Part shown: positions 26,987 to 35,320 of the stretch, in pieces
How positions within the stretch are numbered: the stretch's first letter is position 1
Layout of the letters: each line of letters opens with the position of its first letter
From: an uncultured Clostridia bacterium
Lineage (GTDB): Bacteria; Bacillota; Clostridia; TANB77; CAG-508
Assembly: GCA_947632035.1 (NCBI GenBank)
Contig: CANRNR010000013.1
Span: 1 to 52,829, forward strand
Length of the DNA: 52,829 nt
Reading direction: 5' to 3'
Position numbers and translations under genes: made by a program
The notes under the pieces: generated by a model
Databases searched by the model: none
What the model was told of the DNA's origin: nothing
What the model saw: only the letters and a program-made list of their open reading frames with translations

Positions 26987-29260
26987 ATGTTTAAAATATT
27001 AAGAAATCTTACAAAATCATGGCCTTCAGTAATAATTATAGTATTACTACTTATAGCACAAGCAATGGCAGATTTAAGTTTGCCAGATTATACATCTAAA
27101 ATTGTAAATGTTGGTATTCAGCAAGGTGGTATAGAAAGTGCAGCACCAGAAGTAATTAGAAAGCAAACTATGGAAAAGCTTTTAATGTTTTCAAATGAAG
27201 CAAATACTATTTTAGAAAATTATACTCTTATATCTAAGCAAGATGAAAAATATGTAAAAAAATACCCCGTTGTAGAAAATGAAGAAGTATATGTAAGAAA
27301 TAAATTAACTGAAGAAGAAACTAAAAACTTAAGTGCTAAAATGGCAAAACTATGGATGATTAATACTAGTGCAGAAAAATACATAAATCAATTGCAAAGT
27401 AACCAAACAGGCATACAATTGCAAAGTAACCAAACAGGCATACAAAATATGTTGCCAAATAATCAAGAACAAACACAACAAAGCATATTACCAAGTGGTT
27501 CATCTGACATACAAAGCATTATACAAGCAAATCCAATGCAAGCACAAAGTATGCTAGAAAAATTCAATGAGCAGTTAGACCAAATGCCAATTAGCATAAT
27601 GGAGCAATCTGCAATAGAAAGCATAAAAGACGAATATAAAGAAATAGGAATAAATATAGAACAATATCAAAATACATATATTGTACTTTCAGGCTTACAA
27701 ATGTTAGGTGTAGCCTTCTTTAGCATGGTAGCAGGAATTAGCATTATGTTACTTTCTTCACGCGTTGGTGCAAAATTAGGTAGAACTTTAAGAGATAAAA
27801 TATTTAAGAAAGTATTAGGCTTTTCTACAAGTGAATTTAAAGAGTTTTCAACAGCCTCGCTAATTACTCGTAGCACAAACGACATTCAACAAATACAAAT
27901 GTTAATAAATATGTTATTTAGAGTAGTAGTATATGCACCAATCATGGGAATAGGAGGATTCCTTAAAGTATTAGCAAGTAGCGATAATTCAATGGCATGG
28001 ATTATAGGTGTAGCAGTTGGCTCAATTCTATTTATAATAAGTGTATTATTTGCAATAGCAATGCCAAGATTCAAAAAGCTACAAGTTTTAATTGATAAAC
28101 TAAATTTAGTATCTCGTGAAATGTTAACAGGAATTCCAGTTATAAGAGCATTCCATACAGAAAGAAGAGAAGAAGAGCGTTTTGACAAAGCTAATAAGGA
28201 CTTAATGAAAACATATCTTTTTGTAAATAAAGCAATGAACTTAATGATGCCTATTTTAATGTTAATAATGAACTGCATTTCACTTTTAACAATCTGGGTT
28301 GGAGCTAAAAATGTTGATTCTGGCATAATGCAAGTAGGCGACATTATGGCCTTCTTACAATACACAATGCAAATTGTAATGTCCTTCTTAGTAATATCAA
28401 TGATTTCAATTATGCTACCAAGAGCTGGTGTTTCTGCAAAGCGTATAAATGAAGTATTAGAAAAGAAAAATAGCATTTGCAATCCTAAAAATCCAAAACA
28501 TTTAGACCCTAACAAGAAGGGATTAGTAGAGTTTGAAAATGTGTCATTTCGCTATCCAGATGCAGATGAAGATTTGCTAACAAACATAAACTTTACAGCA
28601 GAGCCGGGGAAAACTACTGCAATTATAGGAAGTACAGGAAGTGGAAAATCTACAATAGTAAATTTAATTCCTCGTTTATATGATGTAACTTCAGGAGAGC
28701 TAAAAATAGATGGCGTAAATGTAAAAGATGTAACTCAAAAGGAATTAAGAAGTGTAATTGGATTTGTTCCACAAAAAGGGGTTTTATTCTCAGGAACAAT
28801 AGAATCTAACATAAAATACAGTAATGAAGAAATGTCTGATGAGCAAATGAAGTTAGCCGCTGAAATTGCACAAGCCACAGAATTTATAGATCAAAAAGAA
28901 AATACTTATAAATCAGAAATCGCGCAAGGTGGAAGCAATGTATCAGGTGGGCAAAAGCAACGTTTATCAATAGCAAGAGCAGTTGCAAAAGACCCAGAAA
29001 TTTTTGTGTTTGATGATAGCTTTTCAGCACTTGACTATAAAACAGATGCAAATTTAAGAAAAGCCTTAGCAGAAAAAACAGAAAATAAAACAGTAATCAT
29101 AGTAGCACAAAGAATAAATACAATTTTAAATGCAGACCAAATTATTGTACTAGATGATGGAAAAATAGTTGGAAAAGGAACACATAAAGAGCTAATGGAA
29201 ATTTGCGAAGTATATAAACAAATAGCCTTGTCACAACTTTCAAAGGAGGAATTAGAATAA
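26987..29260 (+). CDS. Heterodimeric ABC exporter, subunit 1 (degenerate ATP site)
   Basis: A 757-residue half-transporter with a membrane domain (about residues 1-470) and an ABC ATPase (about 500-757): Walker A GSTGSGKST, signature VSGGQKQRL, Walker B FVFDDSFSAL. The residue after the Walker B Asp is Asp, not the catalytic Glu, as in the degenerate site of heterodimeric exporters such as TM287/288. Between helix 1 and helix 2 there is a large extracytoplasmic insert (about residues 35-225) rich in Q and N, containing an exact 9-residue tandem duplication. Its stop overlaps the partner's ATG. Confidence 0.9.
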   Translation: MFKILRNLTKSWPSVIIIVLLLIAQAMADLSLPDYTSKIVNVGIQQGGIESAAPEVIRKQTMEKLLMFSNEANTILENYTLISKQDEKYVKKYPVVENEEVYVRNKLTEEETKNLSAKMAKLWMINTSAEKYINQLQSNQTGIQLQSNQTGIQNMLPNNQEQTQQSILPSGSSDIQSIIQANPMQAQSMLEKFNEQLDQMPISIMEQSAIESIKDEYKEIGINIEQYQNTYIVLSGLQMLGVAFFSMVAGISIMLLSSRVGAKLGRTLRDKIFKKVLGFSTSEFKEFSTASLITRSTNDIQQIQMLINMLFRVVVYAPIMGIGGFLKVLASSDNSMAWIIGVAVGSILFIISVLFAIAMPRFKKLQVLIDKLNLVSREMLTGIPVIRAFHTERREEERFDKANKDLMKTYLFVNKAMNLMMPILMLIMNCISLLTIWVGAKNVDSGIMQVGDIMAFLQYTMQIVMSFLVISMISIMLPRAGVSAKRINEVLEKKNSICNPKNPKHLDPNKKGLVEFENVSFRYPDADEDLLTNINFTAEPGKTTAIIGSTGSGKSTIVNLIPRLYDVTSGELKIDGVNVKDVTQKELRSVIGFVPQKGVLFSGTIESNIKYSNEEMSDEQMKLAAEIAQATEFIDQKENTYKSEIAQGGSNVSGGQKQRLSIARAVAKDPEIFVFDDSFSALDYKTDANLRKALAEKTENKTVIIVAQRINTILNADQIIVLDDGKIVGKGTHKELMEICEVYKQIALSQLSKEELE
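27389..27442 (+). repeat. 27-base exact tandem duplication inside the exporter gene
   Basis: Two identical, adjacent 27-base units (27389-27415 and 27416-27442) in frame, adding nine residues (QLQSNQTGI type) to the extracytoplasmic loop. Likely a recent slippage or a variable-length site. Confidence 0.95.
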
Positions 29261-31128
29261 TGGCAGAAAATGAACAAAATAAACCTCCTATGATGAGAGG
29301 TCCAATGATGGGAAGAGGTCCTAGAGGAAGAGGAGTAGTACCAGTAGAAAAACCAAAGGATTTTAAAGGAACAACTAAAAAATTAATTAAAAATTATTTA
29401 GTAGATTATAAATGGAAACTAATTATTGTATTCATTTTTGCAATAGGCAGTACAATTTTTACTATTGTAGGACCAAAAATTCTAGGTAATGCAACTACTG
29501 AAATTTTTAATGGACTAATTGGAAAAATAACTGGTGGAGCGGGAATTGACTTTGGAAAAATAGCAGGAATACTTTTAACATTACTTGCACTTTATATAAT
29601 TAGTGTAATCTTTTCAGCAATTCAAAGCTTTACAATGACAAATGTATCTCAAAAATTAACATATCGTATGAGAAATGATATTGCTAAAAAAATTAACAAT
29701 TTACCAATGAAATATTTTGATAAAAGAACAAATGGTGAAGTACTTTCTATTATTACAAACGATATTGATACCTTTTCACAAAATATGAACCAAAGTATTA
29801 CACAAATTATAACTTCAATTTGTACAATTGTTGGTATTTTAATTATGATGCTATCAATAAGTATAACCTTAACTTTAGTATCTATAATTATTTTACCATT
29901 TACAATTTTCTTTGTTCGAATAGTTGTTAAAAAATCACAAAAATACTTCAAAGCACAACAAGATTATTTAGGACATGTAAATGGTCAAGTAGAGGAATGC
30001 TATGGTGGTCATAATATTGTAAAAGTATTTAATGGAGAAGAAAAAGCAATAAAAGAATTTTCAAAAATGAATGAAGAGCTTTATCATTCAGGTTGGAAAT
30101 CTCAATTTATGTCAGGTTTAATGCACCCAATAATGAATTTTGTTGGAAATGTTGGTTATGTTGGAATTGCAATTTTAGGTGGATATTTAGCAGTACAAGG
30201 AAAAATTACAGTTGGAAATATTCAATCTTTTATACAATATAACAAGCAATTTAATCAGCCAATAAACCAAATAGCACAAATTTCTAGTATGTTACAATCA
30301 ATGGTTGCAGCATCAGAAAGAATCTTTGAATTTCTAGAAGAAAAAGAAGAAGTGCAAGAAATTGAAAATCCAGTTTCTACAAAAGGATTAAAAGGTAATG
30401 TAACATTTGACCATGTACAATTTGGTTATAACGAGGACAAAATTATAATAAACGACTTTAATCAAACTGTAAAAGACGGCCAGAAAGTAGCCATTGTAGG
30501 CCCTACTGGTGCAGGAAAAACAACAATGGTAAAACTTTTAATGAGGTTCTATGATGTAAATAAAGGGGCAATTTTAATAGATGGGCATAATATAAAAGAC
30601 TTCGATAGAGGAGATTTAAGAAAAACCTTTGGAATGGTTTTACAGGATACATGGCTATTTGGAGGAACTATTAAAGAAAATATTAAATATGGCAAGCCAG
30701 ATGCAACAGATGAAGAAGTAATTGCAGCAGCAAAAGCAGCACATGTACATCACTTTATACAAACCCTACCAAAAGGTTATGACATGGTAATAGACGAAGA
30801 ATCAAGCAACATTTCACAAGGACAAAAACAATTATTAACAATCGCAAGAGTAATTTTAACAAACCCTGAGATATTAATTTTAGATGAAGCAACAAGCTCA
30901 ATAGATACTAGAACAGAAACTCAAATACAAGCAGCAATGGATAATTTAATGAAGGGAAGAACAAGCTTTATTATTGCTCACCGTTTATCTACAATTAGAA
31001 ATGCAGATGTTATTTTAGTTATGAATAATGGTGATGTTGTAGAGCAGGGAACACATGAAGAGCTTTTAGCTAAGAACGGATTTTACGCTAATTTATACAA
31101 TTCACAATTTGAAAGTGAAGAAGAATAA
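29260..31128 (+). CDS. Heterodimeric ABC exporter, subunit 2 (catalytic)
   Basis: A 622-residue half-transporter. A Gly/Arg/Met/Pro-rich N-terminal tail (PMMRGPMMGRGPRGRG) comes before six membrane helices (about residues 50-330) and an ABC ATPase: Walker A GPTGAGKTTMVKLL, signature ISQGQKQLLT, Walker B ILILDEATSSID with the canonical Glu. It overlaps subunit 1 by one base (TAATG). The two form one consensus and one degenerate ATP site. Such exporters move drugs, lipids or peptides; the substrate is unknown. Confidence 0.92.
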   Translation: MAENEQNKPPMMRGPMMGRGPRGRGVVPVEKPKDFKGTTKKLIKNYLVDYKWKLIIVFIFAIGSTIFTIVGPKILGNATTEIFNGLIGKITGGAGIDFGKIAGILLTLLALYIISVIFSAIQSFTMTNVSQKLTYRMRNDIAKKINNLPMKYFDKRTNGEVLSIITNDIDTFSQNMNQSITQIITSICTIVGILIMMLSISITLTLVSIIILPFTIFFVRIVVKKSQKYFKAQQDYLGHVNGQVEECYGGHNIVKVFNGEEKAIKEFSKMNEELYHSGWKSQFMSGLMHPIMNFVGNVGYVGIAILGGYLAVQGKITVGNIQSFIQYNKQFNQPINQIAQISSMLQSMVAASERIFEFLEEKEEVQEIENPVSTKGLKGNVTFDHVQFGYNEDKIIINDFNQTVKDGQKVAIVGPTGAGKTTMVKLLMRFYDVNKGAILIDGHNIKDFDRGDLRKTFGMVLQDTWLFGGTIKENIKYGKPDATDEEVIAAAKAAHVHHFIQTLPKGYDMVIDEESSNISQGQKQLLTIARVILTNPEILILDEATSSIDTRTETQIQAAMDNLMKGRTSFIIAHRLSTIRNADVILVMNNGDVVEQGTHEELLAKNGFYANLYNSQFESEEE

Positions 31129-31151
31129 ATTATTTTTAAACTAAATAATAA

Positions 31152-31313
31152 TACTAAAATATATAATAGTTTTTGCACCTTGCTGTCGCAGTCTTCCAAT
31201 TGTGTAATAAATCTGACAATTTATTACACAATATATGTTGACTGCTCCAAGCGCACTTCACTTCGTTTCGTTTGAACGCTACGCAGCACTTCAAACTATT
31301 ATATATTTTAGTA
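31152..31313. mobile_element. MITE-like element with 21-bp terminal inverted repeats
   Basis: Perfect 21-bp terminal inverted repeats (31152-31172 and 31293-31313) bound a 162-base segment with no ORF. Inside are GCAGTC (31188-31193) / GACTGC (31240-31245) and a 14-bp perfect hairpin (31199-31212 with 31219-31232, 6-base loop). The outer ends are TA, so a TA target duplication next to CTAAAATATA-type ends, as for IS630/Tc1 elements, would fit. The inner part is notably richer in G and C than its surroundings. It sits between the ABC exporter and sortase genes. Confidence 0.6.
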
Positions 31314-31344
31314 AAAGTAAATGTAGTAAAGGACTTATAATAGA

Positions 31345-32154
31345 ATGAATGAAGATAATGTAAATTCAAGAATGCAAGATAGCAAAAATAAAAATATAGG
31401 TAGTAGAAAAAATAGAGCTAAAAAAAGAAAAAATAAGATAATAAATGTTATATTAGTAATATTAATAATCGTTTTTATTTATTCCACATATCAAGTAGTT
31501 ATGTGGCTTATAAGTGATAGACAAACTAAAGAATTAGAACAAGGATTATTTTCAAATGTTGTGCAAGAAGATACTGAAAGTATTGAAAATATTGGAAATG
31601 ATGAAAAGCCTATTACAATAGATTTTGAAAAATTAGAAGAAGTAAATAAAGATGTAATAGGATGGATAAAAGTAGAAGGTACTTATATTAATTATCCAAT
31701 TATGCAGGGTAAAACAGATGAGTATTATTTAAGAAAAGATATTAATAAAAAATATAATATAGCTGGTAGTATATTTGTAGATGCGAGCACAAAACCAGAT
31801 TTTACAGATGATAATACAGTAATATATGGACACAATATGAAAAATGGAAGAATGTTTTCTAATTTATTAGATATTTACAATGGTAAATATGGAGATGACC
31901 TATATGTTGAAATTTATACAAAAGAAGGAATGAACAAATATAAAATAATGGCTTCATATGTTGAAAAGCCAAATTTATCACTTGTTCAGAAAAACTTTAC
32001 AGATGAAGAAAAAGAAAATTATATAAATAATGCCATAGAAAAAAGCAAAATTAAATTTAAATGTAATAGAGATTATACAAAAAGTATAATAACTTTAATT
32101 ACATGTGATACAATAAATACAAAAAGAGTATTAGTACATGCAATTAAAGAGTAG
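31345..32154 (+). CDS. Class B sortase
   Basis: A 269-residue membrane-anchored transpeptidase: one N-terminal membrane helix (about residues 31-52) and an extracellular sortase domain. The catalytic triad can be placed at His163 (YGHNMKNG), Cys254 (LITCDT) and Arg261 (TKRVLVHA). WIKVEGTYINYPIMQG and the YYLRKDINKKYNIAGSIFVD strand-loop are class B features. Sortase B enzymes anchor sorting-signal proteins or pilins to the wall. No protein in this window ends in a recognisable sorting signal. The MITE-like element is just upstream. Confidence 0.9.
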   Translation: MNEDNVNSRMQDSKNKNIGSRKNRAKKRKNKIINVILVILIIVFIYSTYQVVMWLISDRQTKELEQGLFSNVVQEDTESIENIGNDEKPITIDFEKLEEVNKDVIGWIKVEGTYINYPIMQGKTDEYYLRKDINKKYNIAGSIFVDASTKPDFTDDNTVIYGHNMKNGRMFSNLLDIYNGKYGDDLYVEIYTKEGMNKYKIMASYVEKPNLSLVQKNFTDEEKENYINNAIEKSKIKFKCNRDYTKSIITLITCDTINTKRVLVHAIKE

Positions 32155-32254
32155 ATAAAAATAATTAAATAGTAAAACAAATAAAAAAAGATAAACCCTT
32201 TACTTAAAATGTATTATTTATAACGCTTATAAAAATAGAGAAAAGAGAAAAAAT

Positions 32255-32968
32255 ATGAGTAAAAAAAGTAAGATTTTAAAAATAATTTCACTATGTATAG
32301 TAATAGCAATTGTAGTAGGAATTACAATTTATTTGATGCCAATTGTAAAGAATTTGTCAACTTCTGAAGGACAAGAAGCATTTAAGGAGAAAGTAACAAA
32401 TTCTGGTTTCATAGGATTTTTAATGCTATTTGGCTTACAATTCGCACAAATATTTTTATTCATAATTCCAGGAGAACCAATAGAAATACTAGCAGGAATT
32501 TGCTATGGTGGTTTATGGGGAACAGTATTTATAATGATTGCAGCTGCAGTAATTTCAGCTTTTATTTATCTATTAGTGCATAAACTAGGAAGAAAATTTA
32601 TATATGATTTTGTGGATAGTAAAAAGATAGAAAAGATAGAAAATAGTAAAGTATTTCAAAATCCAAGAACAATCCGCTTTATAATTTTTGTTTTATTTTT
32701 CATCCCAGGAACACCAAAAGACTTACTTACGTATATTGCAGCACTACTTCCAATAAAGCCATTAGATTTTATTGTTATTTCAACAATAGCCAGATTTCCA
32801 TCGGTTATTTCTTCTACATTAGCAGGGGCAAGTTTACTTCATGGAGATTGGCACATTAGTTTAATAATATATGGTGTAACTTTTTTAATAGTAGGAATAG
32901 CTATTTTTATAATGAAAAAATTTGATAAAGATAAAGTGACAGATGAGGCAATAAGAGCAATAAAGTAA
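32255..32968 (+). CDS. TVP38/TMEM64 (SNARE-associated, DedA-like) membrane protein
   Basis: A 237-residue membrane protein with about six hydrophobic segments. Family signs are FLFIIPGEPIEILAGICYGG (about 68-88), then FFIPGTPKDLLTYIAALLP (about 150-170) and ARFPSVISSTLAGA. These re-entrant PGxP segments are typical of TVP38/DedA proteins, some of which move lipids across the bilayer. Its role here is unknown. It has a weak RBS and its own intergenic gap. Confidence 0.85.
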   Translation: MSKKSKILKIISLCIVIAIVVGITIYLMPIVKNLSTSEGQEAFKEKVTNSGFIGFLMLFGLQFAQIFLFIIPGEPIEILAGICYGGLWGTVFIMIAAAVISAFIYLLVHKLGRKFIYDFVDSKKIEKIENSKVFQNPRTIRFIIFVLFFIPGTPKDLLTYIAALLPIKPLDFIVISTIARFPSVISSTLAGASLLHGDWHISLIIYGVTFLIVGIAIFIMKKFDKDKVTDEAIRAIK

Positions 32969-33083
32969 TTACTATAAGAGTATAAATTTAAAATATTAAG
33001 TAGCTAAAAAAGAATAGTAACATAAAATGAATTAAATTCAGTAAAAATAAATACAGTAATAATTAGAAATTGAATTAAAATGA

Positions 33084-33112
33084 TTGACAATTGAAAAATG
33101 CGAGAGTAAAAT
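33084..33112 (+). promoter_or_regulatory. Promoter of glyS
   Basis: TTGACA (33084-33089), 17-bp spacer, TAAAAT (33107-33112), about 35 bases before the start codon. The short leader leaves no room for a T-box. Confidence 0.75.
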
Positions 33113-33146
33113 AATTCTGTTAAAAATAAATGGATAGGTGATTTAT

Positions 33147-34514
33147 ATGAAAACTGTAACAATGGAAAAAATAGTTGCACTATGCAAAGGAAGAGGATTT
33201 ATATACCCAGGCTCTGAAATTTATGGAGGATTAGCAAATACTTGGGATTATGGACCTCTAGGAAGTAGATTAAAAAACAATATAAAAGATACATGGAGAA
33301 AAAGATTTATTCAAGAAAGAAAAAATAGTTATGAAATAGATGCTGATATCCTAATGCATCCAAGAGTTTGGGAAGCATCAGGACATGTAGCAAGCTTTTC
33401 AGATCCATTAGTAGATTGCAAAGAATGTAAAATGCGTCATAGAGCAGATAATTTAATAAATGATTTTGACCCTAATGCAGATGCAGATGCTATGTCACAA
33501 GAGCAAATGATAGAATATATAAAAGAGCATAAAGTACCATGCCCTAATTGTGGAAAATCTAATTTTACAGATATTAGGCAATTCAATTTAATGTTTCAAA
33601 CATATAGAGGGGTAACAACAGATAGTAAAAGTGTTATTTATTTAAGACCAGAAAATGCTCAAGGTGAATATGTAAATTATTTAAATGTACAAAGAACAGC
33701 AAGAGCTAAAATACCATTTAGTATAGGTCAAATAGGAAAAGCTTTTAGAAATGAAATAACGCCAGGAAACTTTACTTTTAGAACAATTGAATTTGAACAA
33801 ATGGAATTTCAAACTTTCTGCAAAGAAGGAACAGACTCAGAACTATATAACTATTTTAAAGAATATGGTAAAAAATATTTTATGGATTTAGGTTTACCTG
33901 AAGAAAAATTAAGATTCCATGACCATGAAAAATTGGCACACTATGCAAAAGAAGCTTGTGATATAGAATTCTTATTCCCATTTGGTTGGGGTGAAATAAA
34001 TGGAACACATAATAGAACAAACTTTGACTTGACAAGACATCAAGAATATTCAGGCAAGAGTATGGAATATTTAGATCCAGAAACAAACGAAAGATTTATA
34101 CCATATATTATAGAATCAACTTATGGACTAGATAGAACAGTATTAGCTATTTTATGCCAAGCTTATGCCGAAGAAGAAGTAGCAGAAGGTGATACAAGAA
34201 CTGTACTACATTTAAATCCAGCAATAGCACCATACAAGATAGCAGTTTTACCACTTTCTAAAAAGTTAAGCGAAAAAGCAGAAGAAGTATATGAAAAGCT
34301 TTCTAAGAAATTTATGTGTGACTATGATGAAGCAGGAAGCATAGGAAAAAGGTATAGAAGAGAAGACGAAATAGGAACACCATATTGTGTTACAATAGAT
34401 TTTGATACATTAGAAGATGATACAGTAACTATTCGTGATAGAGATACAATGGAACAAATTAGATTAAAAATTGACGAAGTTGAAAAATATATACAAGATA
34501 GAATAGAATTTTAA
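33147..34514 (+). CDS. glyS: Glycine--tRNA ligase (dimeric, class II)
   Basis: A 455-residue synthetase of the single-chain alpha2 type, charging tRNA-Gly. Motif 1 lies in FIYPGSEIYGGLANTWDYGP, motif 2 in GKAFRNEITPGNFTFRTIEF (about 199-218) and motif 3 near STYGLDRTVLAIL (about 322). An inserted zinc-type segment has CKECKMRH and CPNCGKSN. The C-terminal anticodon-binding domain is about 355-455. I start at ATG 33147, with AGGTGA upstream; the GTG at 33138 is part of that RBS. Many Firmicutes use the alpha2beta2 form instead. Confidence 0.95.
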   Translation: MKTVTMEKIVALCKGRGFIYPGSEIYGGLANTWDYGPLGSRLKNNIKDTWRKRFIQERKNSYEIDADILMHPRVWEASGHVASFSDPLVDCKECKMRHRADNLINDFDPNADADAMSQEQMIEYIKEHKVPCPNCGKSNFTDIRQFNLMFQTYRGVTTDSKSVIYLRPENAQGEYVNYLNVQRTARAKIPFSIGQIGKAFRNEITPGNFTFRTIEFEQMEFQTFCKEGTDSELYNYFKEYGKKYFMDLGLPEEKLRFHDHEKLAHYAKEACDIEFLFPFGWGEINGTHNRTNFDLTRHQEYSGKSMEYLDPETNERFIPYIIESTYGLDRTVLAILCQAYAEEEVAEGDTRTVLHLNPAIAPYKIAVLPLSKKLSEKAEEVYEKLSKKFMCDYDEAGSIGKRYRREDEIGTPYCVTIDFDTLEDDTVTIRDRDTMEQIRLKIDEVEKYIQDRIEF

Positions 34515-34551
34515 AATTATTAAAATTGTTTAAAGTCGTATAATTAAATAT

Positions 34552-34582
34552 AAAAAACCCCGGCACCTATTGGCACCGGGGT
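34552..34582 (-). terminator. GC-rich terminator of small RNA 1
   Basis: A stem CCCCGG..CC / GG..CCGGGG followed by six T residues on the minus strand. The two central pairs are G-U wobbles in minus-strand RNA but C-A mismatches in plus-strand RNA, so it is built for the minus direction, though it may also stop glyS transcripts. Confidence 0.8.
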
Positions 34583-34769
34583 CTTTAAAAATATTGGAGA
34601 GATAAATGGAAGTGGTTGTGGTGTTGGCAAAGCAAAGAAGGGTGAATCAAAGGGAACAGTACATTGGGTGAGGACTATGGATGGGATTTATTTATACACT
34701 TCCGTCTCTCCTTTGGGCCGGATTTTTTATTCCGCCCATATACGAGGATTCTTGGATATTACCAAGACT
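34552..34769 (-). ncRNA. Candidate structured small RNA 1 (minus strand)
   Basis: A transcription unit of about 215 bases with a consensus promoter (34776-34804, minus) and a strong terminator, but no credible ORF. From the 5' end the RNA shows hairpin CTTGG-TAATAT-CCAAG, a second stem GGGC-GGA / TCC-G-GCCC, then a long-range helix pairing GGAGAGA and GGAAGTG with CACTTCC and TCTCTCC about 90 bases later. The pyrimidine-rich segment between them has CCTCACCC and CCCTTTG, which could pair with ribosome-binding sites. The RNA is unidentified; a trans-acting regulator is a guess. Confidence 0.5.
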
Positions 34770-34775
34770 GATAAT

Positions 34776-34804
34776 ATTATAATACAAATTTATGTAAACG
34801 TCAA
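34776..34804 (-). promoter_or_regulatory. Consensus promoter of small RNA 1
   Basis: On the minus strand: TTGACG, 17-bp spacer beginning TTTACATAAA, TATAAT. The same 10-base spacer motif occurs at the same place in the promoter at 35284-35312. Confidence 0.8.
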
Positions 34805-34910
34805 TACTTTTAACTAAATTAATTGATTTTTAATTGAAAAATATTAGCATAATCCACTATCATGATCAAAGATTGTGGGTAGGTATACGAGAATCTTATT
34901 GTTTAACAAT

Positions 34911-34974
34911 AAAAAAATCCCCGCCGTAAAAGGGGGATAATCTTTACCCATTATAAAAAATAGAACGGCGGGGA
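34911..34974 (-). terminator. Terminator of transcript 2
   Basis: A 10-bp GC-rich stem with a 37-base loop; seven T residues follow on the minus strand. Unusual G/C density for this genome. Confidence 0.75.
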
Positions 34975-35085
34975 AAATTATGGAGGTGTAAACAAGTACC
35001 TGAGCAAAAGAGTACTTGGACAACCTTGCCTAGTAAGGCACGTATAATATAAATTCTAAATTGTAATATCTATATAATACAGCTG

Positions 35086-35127
35086 CTAAGTAAAGCCACT
35101 TGTATGCGGGAGTTTCTCGGGTTTCAT
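35086..35127 (-). CDS. Micro-ORF, 13 residues, MKPEKLPHTSGFT
   Basis: A 13-codon ORF inside minus-strand transcript 2, with AAAGGA about 8 bases before its ATG. It ends in SGFT followed by TAG, exactly as the micro-ORF at 35190-35234 does; the last 14 bases match at 12 positions. No known peptide family. It could be a peptide gene or a leader peptide. Confidence 0.3.
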   Translation of the reverse strand: MKPEKLPHTSGFT

Positions 35128-35189
35128 TTTATTTTTCCTTTCTTTTGAAATATAGTCTAATTCACAGATAGAAATTAAATAAAATAAAA

Positions 35190-35234
35190 CTAAGTAAAAC
35201 CGCTTACATAACACCACCGAGTAGGAAGACTCAT
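35190..35234 (-). CDS. Micro-ORF, 14 residues, MSLPTRWCYVSGFT
   Basis: A 14-codon ORF near the 5' end of minus-strand transcript 2, with AGGTGG 7 bases before its ATG, giving a well-placed RBS. It ends in SGFT and TAG, shared with the downstream micro-ORF. The pair suggests duplication or selection on the peptide end; it may also reflect an RNA motif. Confidence 0.35.
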   Translation of the reverse strand: MSLPTRWCYVSGFT

Positions 35235-35283
35235 GATGAATCCACCTTTCATGTAAATTTGCTTAATTTTCAAGCATAGACTT

Positions 35284-35312
35284 ATTATATCACCTGTTTA
35301 TGTAAATGTCAA
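35284..35312 (-). promoter_or_regulatory. Consensus promoter of transcript 2
   Basis: On the minus strand: TTGACA, 17-bp spacer beginning TTTACATAAA, TATAAT. All positions match consensus. Confidence 0.85.
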
Positions 35313-35320
35313 CAATTAGC

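Larger units (their letters stand above)
34911..35277 (-). ncRNA. Candidate small RNA / leader-type transcript 2 (minus strand)
   Basis: A transcription unit of about 365 bases on the minus strand. It has a perfect consensus promoter (35284-35312) and ends in a 10-bp GC-rich stem (TCCCCGCCGT, 34918-34927, with its complement at 34965-34974) followed by seven T residues. It contains two micro-ORFs with good RBSs (35190-35234 and 35086-35127), hairpins CAAGTAC/GTACTTG and TGCCT/AGGCA, and an unpaired CACCTCC. It may be a regulatory RNA, a small-peptide messenger, or both. No known RNA family was recognised. Confidence 0.5.

Noticed and set aside
33112..33147. T-box leader for glycyl-tRNA synthetase
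   Set aside because: The distance from the -10 box to the start codon is about 35 bases, and no T-box sequence is present.
34552..34769. 6S RNA, SRP RNA or tmRNA as identity of small RNA 1
   Set aside because: No closing stem joining both ends with a central bubble (6S), no SRP core motif, and no tRNA-like end were found.
34677..34817. A plus-strand ORF of 46 residues starting MDGIYLYTSV in the gap after glyS
   Set aside because: It reads through the antisense of small RNA 1, its promoter and hairpins; the RBS is too close and the composition is not protein-like.
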